A stretch of DNA of 64,000 nucleotides, from positions 1 to 64,000 of the forward strand of contig NZ_FNBU01000015.1 in assembly GCF_900102435.1 (NCBI RefSeq). The letters run 5' to 3'. The position numbers were made by a program, and so were the translations under genes. The notes beneath the pieces are model-generated. The model saw only the letters and a program-made list of their open reading frames with translations. It did no database searches and was not told the origin of the DNA. Within the stretch, counting starts at the first letter, position 1, and the number at the start of each line of letters is the position of its first letter. The stretch is from Sporolituus thermophilus DSM 23256 (GTDB taxonomy: Bacteria > Bacillota > Negativicutes > Sporomusales > Thermosinaceae). Shown here piece by piece: positions 26,324 to 35,499 of the stretch.

Positions 26324-27291
26324 AAATCTATACCAAAACGGGGGATCGCGGGGAAACCAGTCTGCTGAGCGGCCAGCGGGTGCCCAAGGACCATATCAGG
26401 GTGGATACGTACGGCACGATGGACGAAGCAGGTGCTGCCTTGGGGTTGGCCAAGGCGCTCACGATTAACGAACGGGCTGCTGCCATTATTGAACGGCTAC
26501 AGACGGAGATTGTTGCTCTGAACGCCGACTTAGCCACCGAGGATTGTACAGGCGGCGGGCGCATTACTACGGTCCATGTTGCCGCGCTAGAAGCAACTAT
26601 CGACAGCCTGACCCAGGAAATTATACCCTGTCAAGGGTTTGTCATTCCCGGCGCGTGTCCTGCCGGAGCCGCTCTTGATTTGTCCAGGACGATCGTGCGC
26701 CGGGCTGAGCGCAATGCGGTTGCCCTGCACAGGATTAGCACTCTTCCCTCATGCGTCCTGAAATATTTAAACCGCCTTTCTGATTTGCTGTTTGTCCTTG
26801 CCCGTTATGTCGAACAGGAAGAACTGGTAACGTCGGTGACCAGCCGGACAATCAGGGAACTGAACAAAATAAATGACATGAGCAGAGGAGGACGCAAAAC
26901 CATGCTGGAAAAGGCGAAAAACCTAATCAACGCGGCTGAAAGAAAAGCTGCTGAAATCGGCGTACCCATGGTCATTACCGTCGTGGATGACGGGGGCAAC
27001 CTGGTAGCCCAGCACCGCATGGACGGAGCTCTACTGGCCAGCATTGCCATATCGCGGGATAAAGCCTATACGGCGGTGGCGCTTAAGATGCCTACTCACC
27101 AGGCCGCTGCTTTGGCCCAGCCAGGACAGCCGCTGTTTGGTCTTAATACCATTGACGGCGGACGATTGGTAATTTTCGGCGGAGGTCTGCCGATAATTGA
27201 CAACGGCAAGATAGTGGGGGGTATCGGGGTGAGCGGCGGCACAGTCGACGAGGACATCGCTGTGGCGCAGGCTGCCCTGGCGGCTTGGTGA
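26320..27291 (+). CDS. pduO: PduO-type ATP:cobalamin adenosyltransferase with GlcG/HbpS domain
   Basis: Two domains. Residues 1-~185 are a PduO-type adenosyltransferase that makes adenosylcobalamin from cob(I)alamin and ATP: TKTGDRGETSL, GTMDEAGAALG, RTIVRRAER. Residues ~195-323 are a GlcG/HbpS-type domain (EKAKNLINAAERKAAEIGVPM and GGLPIIDNGKIVGGIGVSGG). This is the same layout as Salmonella PduO (336 residues). There is a strong internal agaggagg site before an ATG at 26902 that could express the second domain alone. The gene follows pduN with a 4-bp overlap. Confidence 0.93.
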   Translation: MKIYTKTGDRGETSLLSGQRVPKDHIRVDTYGTMDEAGAALGLAKALTINERAAAIIERLQTEIVALNADLATEDCTGGGRITTVHVAALEATIDSLTQEIIPCQGFVIPGACPAGAALDLSRTIVRRAERNAVALHRISTLPSCVLKYLNRLSDLLFVLARYVEQEELVTSVTSRTIRELNKINDMSRGGRKTMLEKAKNLINAAERKAAEIGVPMVITVVDDGGNLVAQHRMDGALLASIAISRDKAYTAVALKMPTHQAAALAQPGQPLFGLNTIDGGRLVIFGGGLPIIDNGKIVGGIGVSGGTVDEDIAVAQAALAAW

Positions 27292-27322
27292 CGGGCGGTA
27301 TTCATAAAGAGGTGAGCTGCTT

Positions 27323-28762
27323 ATGGTTGGGGAACAAAAGTTTATTTCGCAAATTGTGGCAGAAGTTTTAGCCAGGTTACAAGAAGAACAGAGTAATCGT
27401 ACCAAACTGGGGTGCGGCATTTTTCCCACCATGGAGGAGGCTATCGATGCAGCCCAGCGGGCCTTTCGCAAACTGCGTACCATGTCGAAGGAAAAAAGGG
27501 AAGAACTGGTACGGGCCATGCGCGACGTCGCTTATACCAACGCCCGGCTGCTGGCGGAAATGGCAGTGGCCGAAACAGGCATGGGGCGGGTAGCTGACAA
27601 AATAATCAAAAATCAGCTGGCTGCCCGCAGAACGCCTGGCACGGAAGACCTCAAGACCGAGGCCTGGACAGGCGATTGCGGCCTTACCGTGGTAGAAATG
27701 GCGCCTTACGGCGTCATCGGCGCTATTACACCTACTACTAATCCGTCTGCAACTATCATCAACAATAGCATTGGCATGATTGCCGCCGGCAATGCCGTGG
27801 TCTTCAGCCCTCATCCGACGGCAAAAAATACATCTTTAAAAACAGTGGAAATACTTAATGAAGCCATCATTAAAGCCGGCGGCCCGCCCGACCTGTTGAC
27901 CACGGTGGCTGAGCCGTCTATCGAGGTTGCTAATTGCCTGATGCGCCACCACCAGATTAACTTGCTCGTTGCTACCGGCGGGCCGGCGGTTGTCAAAGCC
28001 GTTTTGTCATCAGGAAAAAAAGCCATCGGCGCAGGAGCCGGTAACCCGCCGGTAGTTGTGGACGAAACGGCAGATATTGCCAAGGCAGCGCAATCCATTA
28101 TTGCCGGCTGCTCCTTTGACAACAACTTGCCATGTATTGCTGAAAAAGAAGCAATTGTTGTCGGTAGTGTGGCTGATGAACTTATGGCGTACATGCGCAA
28201 ATACGGAGGCTATCAGATTAAAGGTAAAGCAATTGATGACTTGATGAAAGTGGTTTTAACCGAAACCAGCCATCAGGCTGCCGCCGGCTGTACGGATAAG
28301 CACCGTAAAACCTACAGCGTCAATAAAGCTTACGTAGGCAAAGATGCCCATGTATTGCTCAGAACCATCGGTATTGACGTGCCTGACTCAGTACGTACCA
28401 TCTTCTGTGAAGTTGACGAAGACCATCCGTTTGTGACAGAAGAACTGATGATGCCCATTTTACCCGTTGTACAGGTTAAAAATATTGATGCAGCCATCGA
28501 ATTAGCAGTAAAAGTTGAACATGGCAATCGGCACACAGCGGTGATGCATTCCAAGAATGTGGATAATATGACTAATTTCGCCCGAGCTATTCAGACTACC
28601 ATTTTTGTCAAAAACGGACCTTCATACGCCGGTATCGGCATAGGTGGCGAAGGATTTACTACCTTTACCATTGCCGGGCCGACCGGTGAGGGACTTACCT
28701 CGGCCCGGACCTTTACGCGCCAGCGCCGCTGCGTCTTGGTAGACGGTTTTTCCATCGTATGA
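27323..28762 (+). CDS. pduP: CoA-acylating propionaldehyde dehydrogenase
   Basis: Converts the dehydratase aldehyde and CoA to acyl-CoA with NAD. The 479-residue protein begins with a targeting helix (EQKFISQIVAEVLARLQEE) almost identical to that of PduL. The aldehyde dehydrogenase domain follows, with the catalytic Cys at residue 271 in DNNLPC and the VVEMAPYGVIGAITPTTNPS substrate/cofactor region. Length matches family. In Salmonella the equivalent N-terminal helix is the classic encapsulation signal. Confidence 0.96.
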   Translation: MVGEQKFISQIVAEVLARLQEEQSNRTKLGCGIFPTMEEAIDAAQRAFRKLRTMSKEKREELVRAMRDVAYTNARLLAEMAVAETGMGRVADKIIKNQLAARRTPGTEDLKTEAWTGDCGLTVVEMAPYGVIGAITPTTNPSATIINNSIGMIAAGNAVVFSPHPTAKNTSLKTVEILNEAIIKAGGPPDLLTTVAEPSIEVANCLMRHHQINLLVATGGPAVVKAVLSSGKKAIGAGAGNPPVVVDETADIAKAAQSIIAGCSFDNNLPCIAEKEAIVVGSVADELMAYMRKYGGYQIKGKAIDDLMKVVLTETSHQAAAGCTDKHRKTYSVNKAYVGKDAHVLLRTIGIDVPDSVRTIFCEVDEDHPFVTEELMMPILPVVQVKNIDAAIELAVKVEHGNRHTAVMHSKNVDNMTNFARAIQTTIFVKNGPSYAGIGIGGEGFTTFTIAGPTGEGLTSARTFTRQRRCVLVDGFSIV

Positions 28763-28806
28763 AAATCCTGTTGCGTTATGGTTAATTAGCAAGAGGAGAG
28801 GTTATC

Positions 28807-30138
28807 ATGGCTAACAAGATTGTCGCTGCCGTAAAAGCAGCAGGAGTGGTTGGCGCCGGGGGAGCTGGTTTTCCTACCCATATAAAAATCGACAATGCTG
28901 CCGAAGTAGTTATTGCCAACGGCGCAGAGTGTGAGCCGCTGCTAAGGGCTCACCGACATCTTATGGCCGGCGAAAGTGAGCAAATTATTCACGGCCTTAA
29001 AGCGGTCATGACTACTACCGGGGCTAGTCAAGGATATATCGCCCTCAAGGCCAAATATGTTACTGCCATAAAAAATCTTGAAACCGTCCTTGCTCGCTTA
29101 GGTGAGCAAAATATCCAACTTTTTTTTCTGCCTGATTTTTATCCTGCTGGCGACGAACACGTCTTGGTCCACGAAGTGACCGGCAGGATTATTCCTGAGG
29201 GCGGTATTCCCTTAAATGTTGGCGCCGTCGTCTGCAATGTGGAGACACTGTTTAACATAGCCCAGGCAGTGTCCGGGATACCGGTTACAACTAAGTATGT
29301 CACAGTAACAGGGGCTGTGCGCAAGCCTGTGACGATCAAAGTGCCTGTCGGGACTAAAGCGAGTGAATTAATAGCCGCTGCCGGCGGTCCGACAGTAAAC
29401 GACTATGTCATAATTGACGGCGGGCCGATGATGGGAAAAATTGTTAGTGAGAATGCGCCAGTGACCAAAACAACTAGCGGACTAATCGTTTTACCACGTA
29501 ATAATCCTCTGGTGACGCAAAAAAATTTATCGTGGCAGGTTATTACCAACCATGCCAAGGCGGCATGTTGCAGCTGTCGGGCGTGCACTGATTGTTGTCC
29601 GCGTTATCTCCTGGGCCATAGCCTGGAACCGCACCGCATCATGCAGGCGGTAGGCAACGGTTTCACCGGAAATCTTACTACTATTACCAGGGTGTTTCTC
29701 TGTTCGGAATGTGGCGCCTGCGAAACCTTCGGTTGCACTATGGGCCTGTCGCCCCGGAGGGTAAATGCTGAACTCAAGCGGTTACTTATTCAAAGTGGCG
29801 TAAAAAATCCTCACCGAGCTGTGCCGGCAGGTGTAAGGGCGGGCCGTGAATACCGCCGTATTCCCGCCAAACGCCTTGTGAGCCGCCTGGGTCTGACTGC
29901 TTACGACGTGGAAGCGCCGTTAAGCCGGGAGAAATGGGAGCCCGCAGAAGTACGGCTGCCGCTGATTCAACACATCGGCGCCGCGACCGTGCCGGTAGTT
30001 AAAGCGGGCGATGCCGTTAAAGCCGGTGATCTTATCGCCATTACCCCTGCTGGTGTGGTAGGAGCTAATGTCCACGCCAGCATTACCGGCACGGTTTATG
30101 CCATTGAAGACTTTATTACCATCCGGACGGAGAAATAA
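28807..30138 (+). CDS. pduS: PduS, RnfC-like flavin/Fe-S cobalamin reductase
   Basis: A 443-residue RnfC/Nqo1-like protein with an N-terminal flavin/NADH-type domain (AGVVGAGGAGFPTHIKI, ANGAECEPLL) and two Fe-S sites: CCSCRACTDCCPRYLL near 257 and CSECGACETFGC near 302. Salmonella PduS reduces cobalamin for PduO. The last ~80 residues look like a biotinyl-like swivel domain. It is followed by pduT, a shell protein with its own Fe-S site, suggesting electron passage across the shell. Confidence 0.94.
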   Translation: MANKIVAAVKAAGVVGAGGAGFPTHIKIDNAAEVVIANGAECEPLLRAHRHLMAGESEQIIHGLKAVMTTTGASQGYIALKAKYVTAIKNLETVLARLGEQNIQLFFLPDFYPAGDEHVLVHEVTGRIIPEGGIPLNVGAVVCNVETLFNIAQAVSGIPVTTKYVTVTGAVRKPVTIKVPVGTKASELIAAAGGPTVNDYVIIDGGPMMGKIVSENAPVTKTTSGLIVLPRNNPLVTQKNLSWQVITNHAKAACCSCRACTDCCPRYLLGHSLEPHRIMQAVGNGFTGNLTTITRVFLCSECGACETFGCTMGLSPRRVNAELKRLLIQSGVKNPHRAVPAGVRAGREYRRIPAKRLVSRLGLTAYDVEAPLSREKWEPAEVRLPLIQHIGAATVPVVKAGDAVKAGDLIAITPAGVVGANVHASITGTVYAIEDFITIRTEK

Positions 30139-30152
30139 CGGGAGGGATATGG

Positions 30153-30701
30153 ATGAAACGTGCTATCGGATTATTAGAAATAAAAAATGTCGCCAGGGGC
30201 ATATTTATTGCTGATGCTATGCTAAAAGCAGGCAATGTCGAACTCATTTCTGCCCTTTCCCTCTGTCCGGGGAAGTATATCATCATGGTTGCCGGCGATG
30301 TCGGCGCGGTTCAGAGTGCGGTAAACAGCGGGCGGAACGCAGGTCAGGAATTTGTGGTTGACGATTTTATTCTACCCAATGTACACCCGTCGCTTTTTCC
30401 TGCGCTGGCTGGCTGCACAGAAATCAAATCATTGGGAGCACTGGGAATAATAGAGACTTTTTCGGCGGCTTCGGCAGTTGCAGCCGCCGATACGGCGGCC
30501 AAAGCAGCGCCGGTGGAACTGGTCGAAATTCGTCTGGCCCGAGGGTTGGGCGGTAAAGCGGTAATAACGTTAACCGGTGACGTAGGGGCTGTAACGGCAG
30601 CAGTACAAGCCGGTAGCACGGCCATTGAAGAAAGCGGCTTTCTAGTTGACAGAGTCGTGCTGGCTGCGCCACACAAAGATTTGCATGAAGCAATTCTTTA
30701 A
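30153..30701 (+). CDS. pduT: PduT-type tandem-BMC shell protein with Fe-S Cys
   Basis: A 182-residue tandem-BMC trimer-forming shell protein. Cys38 in SLCPGKYII corresponds to the Cys38 that binds the central [4Fe-4S] cluster at the pore in Salmonella PduT. The second BMC domain begins at about residue 93 (IKSLGALGIIETFSAASAV). It lies next to pduS, as in Salmonella, consistent with PduS-PduT electron transfer. Confidence 0.93.
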   Translation: MKRAIGLLEIKNVARGIFIADAMLKAGNVELISALSLCPGKYIIMVAGDVGAVQSAVNSGRNAGQEFVVDDFILPNVHPSLFPALAGCTEIKSLGALGIIETFSAASAVAAADTAAKAAPVELVEIRLARGLGGKAVITLTGDVGAVTAAVQAGSTAIEESGFLVDRVVLAAPHKDLHEAIL

Positions 30702-30730
30702 TAAAATTAAATTGACGAGAGGGGATAGCT

Positions 30731-31831
30731 ATGAAGCGGGTAATGATTTCACCTAACCGTTATGTACAAGGAGCGGGAGTGATCAGCGAAATTGGTAACC
30801 AAGTGAAGCTTCTTGGCAGCAAAGCGCTGGTGCTTGGCGGTAAGACCGCCCTAGCTAACGTACGAACAGTCTTGGAAAAAAGTTTTGCTGATAATAAATT
30901 GGGCTTGGTTATCGAAAATTTTGGCGGAGAATGCTGCCAAAAGGAAATAGACCGACTGGTAGTTAGTGCTAAAACAAACCAAGCCGACGTAATTATTGGC
31001 GTGGGGGGCGGCAAAGCGCTGGACACTGCCAAAGCAGTGGCCTATTATGCCAAGTTGCCGGTGGCAATTGTACCGACTATCGCCGCAACAGATGCGCCGT
31101 GCAGCGCCTTATCGGTTATTTATAATGATAACGGTGTTTTCGAATCCTATCTGCTACTACCCAAAAATCCTGACTTGGTATTAGTCGATACAGCTGTTAT
31201 CGTCAAGGCTCCCGTCCGTCTGCTTGTGGCCGGCATGGGGGACGCTTTGGCCACTTGGTTCGAAGCAGATGCTTGCGCCAAAGCTTTTGCCGGCAATTTG
31301 CCTGGAGGTATGTCAACGGCAGCTGCGCTAAGCCTTGCGCGGCTGTGCTATGATATCCTAATCGAATATGGTCATCAAGCCAAACTAGCAGTAGAAAAGG
31401 GTGTCGTCACCGGAGCAGTGGAAAAAGTGGTGGAAGCCAACACGCTTTTAAGTGGTATCGGATTCGAAAGCTCAGGTCTGGCGGCAGCGCATGCCGTACA
31501 TAATGGGTTTACCGTATTAGAAGAAACCCATCACATGTATCATGGCGAGAAAGTGGCGTTTGGTACCTTAGTCCAGCTGGTCTTAGAAAATCGGTCTACC
31601 GGTGAAATCAATGAAGTGTTGGAATTCTGCGGTAAGGTAGGCCTTCCGGTGACTTTGGCCGAAATAGGAGTGTCCCAAATAACGGAAGAAAAAATCTGGA
31701 AAGTAGCCCAGACAGCGTGTGCCCCTGGTGAAACTATTCATAACGAGCCGTTCCCGGTAAGTCCCGAAATGGTTTATGCGGCAATTATGGCCGCCGATGC
31801 TCTTGGTTCAGTTTACAAGGCAGGTAAATAG
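30731..31831 (+). CDS. gldA: Glycerol-dehydrogenase-like iron/zinc alcohol dehydrogenase
   Basis: A 366-residue member of the GldA group of metal-dependent alcohol dehydrogenases. It has GVGGGKALDTAKAVAYY as the NAD region and metal ligands in GMGDALA, ESSGLAAAHAVHNG and HHMYHGEKV. It lies 29 bp after pduT in the same direction with no terminator between, so it is probably the last gene of the pdu operon. It takes the place where pduQ (the 1-propanol dehydrogenase) would be expected. No targeting helix is seen, so it is likely outside the shell. GldA normally oxidises glycerol to dihydroxyacetone; the role here (recycling NAD, or a related alcohol) is inferred. Confidence 0.85.
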   Translation: MKRVMISPNRYVQGAGVISEIGNQVKLLGSKALVLGGKTALANVRTVLEKSFADNKLGLVIENFGGECCQKEIDRLVVSAKTNQADVIIGVGGGKALDTAKAVAYYAKLPVAIVPTIAATDAPCSALSVIYNDNGVFESYLLLPKNPDLVLVDTAVIVKAPVRLLVAGMGDALATWFEADACAKAFAGNLPGGMSTAAALSLARLCYDILIEYGHQAKLAVEKGVVTGAVEKVVEANTLLSGIGFESSGLAAAHAVHNGFTVLEETHHMYHGEKVAFGTLVQLVLENRSTGEINEVLEFCGKVGLPVTLAEIGVSQITEEKIWKVAQTACAPGETIHNEPFPVSPEMVYAAIMAADALGSVYKAGK

Positions 31832-31876
31832 GATGATTTATTGATGTATAAACTCAAAATAGCCACATGATTTCTC

Positions 31877-31905
31877 TTGTTTTAGCGCCTGTCTAATGAT
31901 ATTAT
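31877..31905 (+). promoter_or_regulatory. Putative sigma-A promoter of glpP
   Basis: TTGTTT at 31877-31882 and TATTAT at 31900-31905 are separated by 17 bp, about 46 bp before the glpP start. Confidence 0.55.
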
Positions 31906-31950
31906 AGTATCGATAGAAAGTTTGTTTTGGCTTTATACGGGGGGACTTTA

Positions 31951-32526
31951 ATGGCGGGCAGCATTGTCAGTTTGTTGTTTAACAGCCCCGTTATTCCGGC
32001 AGTTCGAACCCCTGATGATTTCAAATTTGCCCTCACCCAAACTACCGCTCCCAGCATTATCCTTTTATTTGGCGACATTAACATGTTGCCTGACTTATTG
32101 GCGCAAGCGCAGCAGTATCATAAACGGCTTGTACTGCACCTTGACTTGTTTGAAGGAGTCGGTAAAGACAAAGCTGGCATTCAATTCTTGGCCCGCCTCG
32201 GAGTAAGTGCCGTAATTACGACCAAATCGCAATTGGCCAAGATAGCCCGTGAACAGGGAATGATCGTTGTCCAGCGGCTGTTTATCATGGATTCGGAAGC
32301 CGTCAGAACAGGGATCCATTTACTTACCCATTTCAAGCCCGATGCGCTGGAAATTCTTCCTGCTTCTGTTCCTGGCAGCGTAGTACAGAAGTTAATCAGG
32401 GAAACTGGCCTGCCGATTTTGGCCGGTGGGCTTATTGAGGGCACAGAAGATGTAGCCGAGGCGCTGCAAAAGGGGATATGCGCCGTGAGCACCAACAAGC
32501 GGGAGTTATGGAAGCTTAGGTTTTAA
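31951..32526 (+). CDS. glpP: Glycerol-3-phosphate-responsive antiterminator GlpP
   Basis: A 191-residue GlpP-family protein (beta/alpha-barrel-like). Markers are the SPVIPAVRTPDDFKFALTQ start, LHLDLFEGVGKDKAGIQFLA and DALEILPASVPG. In Bacillus subtilis GlpP with glycerol-3-phosphate prevents termination in the glpD leader. The ATG at 31951 follows ggggggac; a TTG further upstream is less likely. A matching terminator lies in the leader between it and glpA, as expected of the target. Confidence 0.93.
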   Translation: MAGSIVSLLFNSPVIPAVRTPDDFKFALTQTTAPSIILLFGDINMLPDLLAQAQQYHKRLVLHLDLFEGVGKDKAGIQFLARLGVSAVITTKSQLAKIAREQGMIVVQRLFIMDSEAVRTGIHLLTHFKPDALEILPASVPGSVVQKLIRETGLPILAGGLIEGTEDVAEALQKGICAVSTNKRELWKLRF

Positions 32527-32612
32527 TTAACTTAATATTGCGGACTAGACATGGAGAAGTCCAATTACATTCGGCAATTACGGGTTGCCGGTGTAATTGG
32601 ACTTTTTGTTTT
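32525..32612 (+). promoter_or_regulatory. Leader with terminator upstream of glpA, likely GlpP target
   Basis: After the glpP stop, a motif AATTAACTTAATAT then GGACTAGA leads into a terminator. The terminator is a 12-bp perfect stem (agtccaattaca 32558-32569 with tgtaattggact 32592-32603) containing an inner cggcaa/ttgccg stem, followed by a five-T tract. The same lead-in motif recurs at 41391 before another terminator. Confidence 0.75.
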
Positions 32613-32639
32613 CTAAACATATAACAAAGGGGTGGCAAA

Positions 32640-34250
32640 ATGCAGTACGCTACAGTTGTGGTAATTGGCGGCGGAGCTACCGGGACCGGCATTCTAAGGG
32701 ACCTAGCAATGCGGGGGATCAAAGCCGTGCTGTTAGAACAGCGCGACCTGGCATACGGCACCAGTTCGCGGTTTCACGGCCTGTTGCACAGCGGTGGTCG
32801 GTACGCCGTGAAGGACCCGGAATCGGCACGGGAATGCATTGAGGAAAACCGCATACTGCGCCGCATTGGCCGTTACTGTGTCGAGGAAACAGAAGGCTTT
32901 TTCGTCCGGCTGCCGGAAGATGATGAGAAATATGAACAACAGTGGGTTGAATCTTGCGCCCGGCTGGGCATCCCGGCTGTCCCCATTTCACCGCAAGAAG
33001 CCCGACGCCTCGAACCTTGTTTATCACCGCGGATTAAAACAGTCTACCGTGTCCCTGATGCTGCGATCGACGGTTTTAGGCTGGTCTGGCAAAATGCCGC
33101 CTCGGCTGCCAGATACGGCGGCAGTGTTCGTACTTATTCTGAAGTTATTAAAATTGAGCATGTCAATAACCGGGTAGTCAGGGTGAAGGTAAGGAACACC
33201 TTAACGGGGGAAACGGACGCTATTGCCTGCGATTATGTGATTAATGCCGCTGGTCCGTGGGTAGGACAAGTTGGCGCTTTAGCAGGCGTTACAGTTGATG
33301 TAAAGCCTGATCGTGGGACGCTGATCGCCTTTAACCACCGGCTTAGCAACCGGGTAATCAACCGCTTGCGTCCGCCGTCTGACGCCGATATTTTTGTGCC
33401 CCACGGCACGGTTACCATTCTGGGGACGACTTCAGTGCCGACAGACAGACCCGATGACTTTCAGGTCAGGACGGAAGACGTCCTTAGCCAGCTGCGTACC
33501 GGCCAAGTCCTGTTCGAAGACTTGGAGAGGTACCGGATATTGCGGGCGTTTGCCGGGACCCGTCCATTATACAGCGCCGACGCCAAAGGGCGGGCTGCTG
33601 CCCGCACTTTTGCGGTTATCGACCATGCCAAGACGGATGGGCTGTATGGTTTTATCAGCGTGGCCGGCGGCAAATTGACGACCTACCGTTTGATGGCGGA
33701 AAAAACGGTAGATGTGATTTGCCAGTATTTAAACATAAAAGAACCGTGCCGGACTGCCGTTGAGCCCCTTGTTCCTGAACATTCGCCCGAAAAAATTAAT
33801 GAAGCGCGCCGCTATTTCCCCGCTTTCGGCGCCGAAAAGGCAGTGGCGCGGCTTGGATCTGACCTTGACGGTGTTCTGAACCGGCTTAAGCATGATAATA
33901 CTGCCCGGCAGTTAGTCTGTGAATGCGAACTGGTTACACTGGGTGAATTACGGGAAGTTGCCGCCGGGGATAAGAGTTTTTGTCTTGATGATATACGGCG
34001 TAAGACGCGCATGGGCATGGGAACTTGTCAGGGGACTTTTTGTGCCTTACGCAGCGTCGGAGCGGTAGTTGCCGAAGGACTGGAAAAAGACAGGACGCCC
34101 TGTGGTCTGCTTAAAGATTTTCTACAATCACGCTGGTCAGGAATCCGTCCGGTCTTGTGGGGCAGCCAGCTGCGCGAGGCGGAACTTATGCGGGCCGTTT
34201 ACGGTGCTACGCTCAATATTGATGGAGTGGTGCAGTGTGAGAGAAAGTGA
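32640..34250 (+). CDS. glpA: Anaerobic glycerol-3-phosphate dehydrogenase, subunit A
   Basis: The catalytic FAD subunit, 536 residues. The FAD-binding VVIGGGATGTGILRDLAMRG motif opens the protein, with a typical DAO-domain core (TSSRFHGLLHSGGRYA). A C-terminal domain holds a Cys-rich BFD-like [2Fe-2S] site: CECELVT and GMGTCQGTFC. It oxidises glycerol-3-phosphate to dihydroxyacetone phosphate and passes electrons through GlpB and GlpC to the quinone or other acceptors. The gene is preceded by a GlpP-type leader and overlaps glpB by 14 bp. Confidence 0.95.
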   Translation: MQYATVVVIGGGATGTGILRDLAMRGIKAVLLEQRDLAYGTSSRFHGLLHSGGRYAVKDPESARECIEENRILRRIGRYCVEETEGFFVRLPEDDEKYEQQWVESCARLGIPAVPISPQEARRLEPCLSPRIKTVYRVPDAAIDGFRLVWQNAASAARYGGSVRTYSEVIKIEHVNNRVVRVKVRNTLTGETDAIACDYVINAAGPWVGQVGALAGVTVDVKPDRGTLIAFNHRLSNRVINRLRPPSDADIFVPHGTVTILGTTSVPTDRPDDFQVRTEDVLSQLRTGQVLFEDLERYRILRAFAGTRPLYSADAKGRAAARTFAVIDHAKTDGLYGFISVAGGKLTTYRLMAEKTVDVICQYLNIKEPCRTAVEPLVPEHSPEKINEARRYFPAFGAEKAVARLGSDLDGVLNRLKHDNTARQLVCECELVTLGELREVAAGDKSFCLDDIRRKTRMGMGTCQGTFCALRSVGAVVAEGLEKDRTPCGLLKDFLQSRWSGIRPVLWGSQLREAELMRAVYGATLNIDGVVQCERK

Positions 34251-35499
34251 TGTAATTGTCATCGGCGGTGGCCTGGCAGGGCTTATGGCCGCCGCTACGG
34301 CTGCCCGGCAGGGCAAAAAGGTGACACTGTTAACAAAAGGTGCGGGGACACTGACGGTTGGCAGTGGCGTCATAGACGTTTTGGGCTATGTGAACGCCAC
34401 TGCAGTAATCAGTCCTTATCAGTCAATTACTGCCTTAAGTGCTGATCACCCCTATACGATAATGGGCCGGGAAACCGTAGAGCAGGGACTGGAGAGTTTT
34501 TTGGCCATTTGCCGGGAAGAAGGTTACCCTTTTGCTGGCAGCTTACACCAGAATATCTGGCTGCCGACTGTCGCAGGTACGCTCAAACCCAGCTGTCTCG
34601 TGCCTGAAACAATGAACCCCCTGGGTATGGAATGTGCGGCCAAAGTGGTTGTTGTAGGGTTCCGGGGCCTAAAGGACTTTTATCCGCAGCTTGTGGTGAA
34701 AGGCCTGAAGCAGATCGCGCCTTACCGCGGTAATTACCATATTATGGAAATCGACCTGCAGCTGACCGGCGGCCGGGATGTAACTTTCCTGGACATTGCC
34801 CGGCGACTGGACACGGCTGAGGGCCGTGGCAGTCTGGTTAAACATTTGAGCGCCCATGTCGGGTCTGGCGACTGGGTGCTGCTGCCCCCTGTCCTGGGGA
34901 CGGAACCGGACTATAACATATGGAAACAATTAGAACAAGAACTTGGCTGCCGACTGGTCGAACTGGTCGCTCCGCCACCGGCGGTTACCGGAAGCAGGCT
35001 GCATAAATTATTTGTACGCCACCTTAGGCGGCTGGGAGTAAATATCGTTGAAAACGCTTTCGTGCGCTCAGCCGATTACAGCAAGCACCACTGCCGGGCA
35101 GTGATAACCCAGGGGTGGGGCCGTGAGCGTGAGTATTTTGCCGATGCATTCATCCTGGCAACAGGCGGTTTCCTGGGCGGTGGGCTTATCGCAGAGCCGA
35201 ACCGCGTATACGAGCCGATTTTTGGGTTGCCAGTAGAAATTCCTGCTGCTTGGGAAATGTGGAGCAATCGTGATTTGTTTGATTGCACCGGGCACATGTT
35301 TGGGCGGGCGGGCATCCGGATAAACGGACAATTGCGCCCTCTTGGCCCAAACGGGCAGGTAGTTCTGGAAAATGTTTATCTTGCCGGCAAGATGCTGGCC
35401 GGCTATGATTACTGCCTGGAAAAGTCGGGTAACGGTGTGGCGGTTGTTTCTGGTTACCAGGCAGCAATATTGGCGTTGGCGGGGGTGAAGGGATGCTAA
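34237..35499 (+). CDS. glpB: Anaerobic glycerol-3-phosphate dehydrogenase, subunit B
   Basis: A 420-residue FAD-type subunit (VIVIGGGLAGLMAAATAARQGK) of the GlpABC complex, with a C-terminal FILATGGFLGGG and ENVYLAGKMLAGYDYC ending. A GTG at 34237 behind ggagtgg starts the frame inside the end of glpA; the upstream open frame is not used. It overlaps glpC by 7 bp. Confidence 0.93.
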   Translation: MRESDVIVIGGGLAGLMAAATAARQGKKVTLLTKGAGTLTVGSGVIDVLGYVNATAVISPYQSITALSADHPYTIMGRETVEQGLESFLAICREEGYPFAGSLHQNIWLPTVAGTLKPSCLVPETMNPLGMECAAKVVVVGFRGLKDFYPQLVVKGLKQIAPYRGNYHIMEIDLQLTGGRDVTFLDIARRLDTAEGRGSLVKHLSAHVGSGDWVLLPPVLGTEPDYNIWKQLEQELGCRLVELVAPPPAVTGSRLHKLFVRHLRRLGVNIVENAFVRSADYSKHHCRAVITQGWGREREYFADAFILATGGFLGGGLIAEPNRVYEPIFGLPVEIPAAWEMWSNRDLFDCTGHMFGRAGIRINGQLRPLGPNGQVVLENVYLAGKMLAGYDYCLEKSGNGVAVVSGYQAAILALAGVKGC

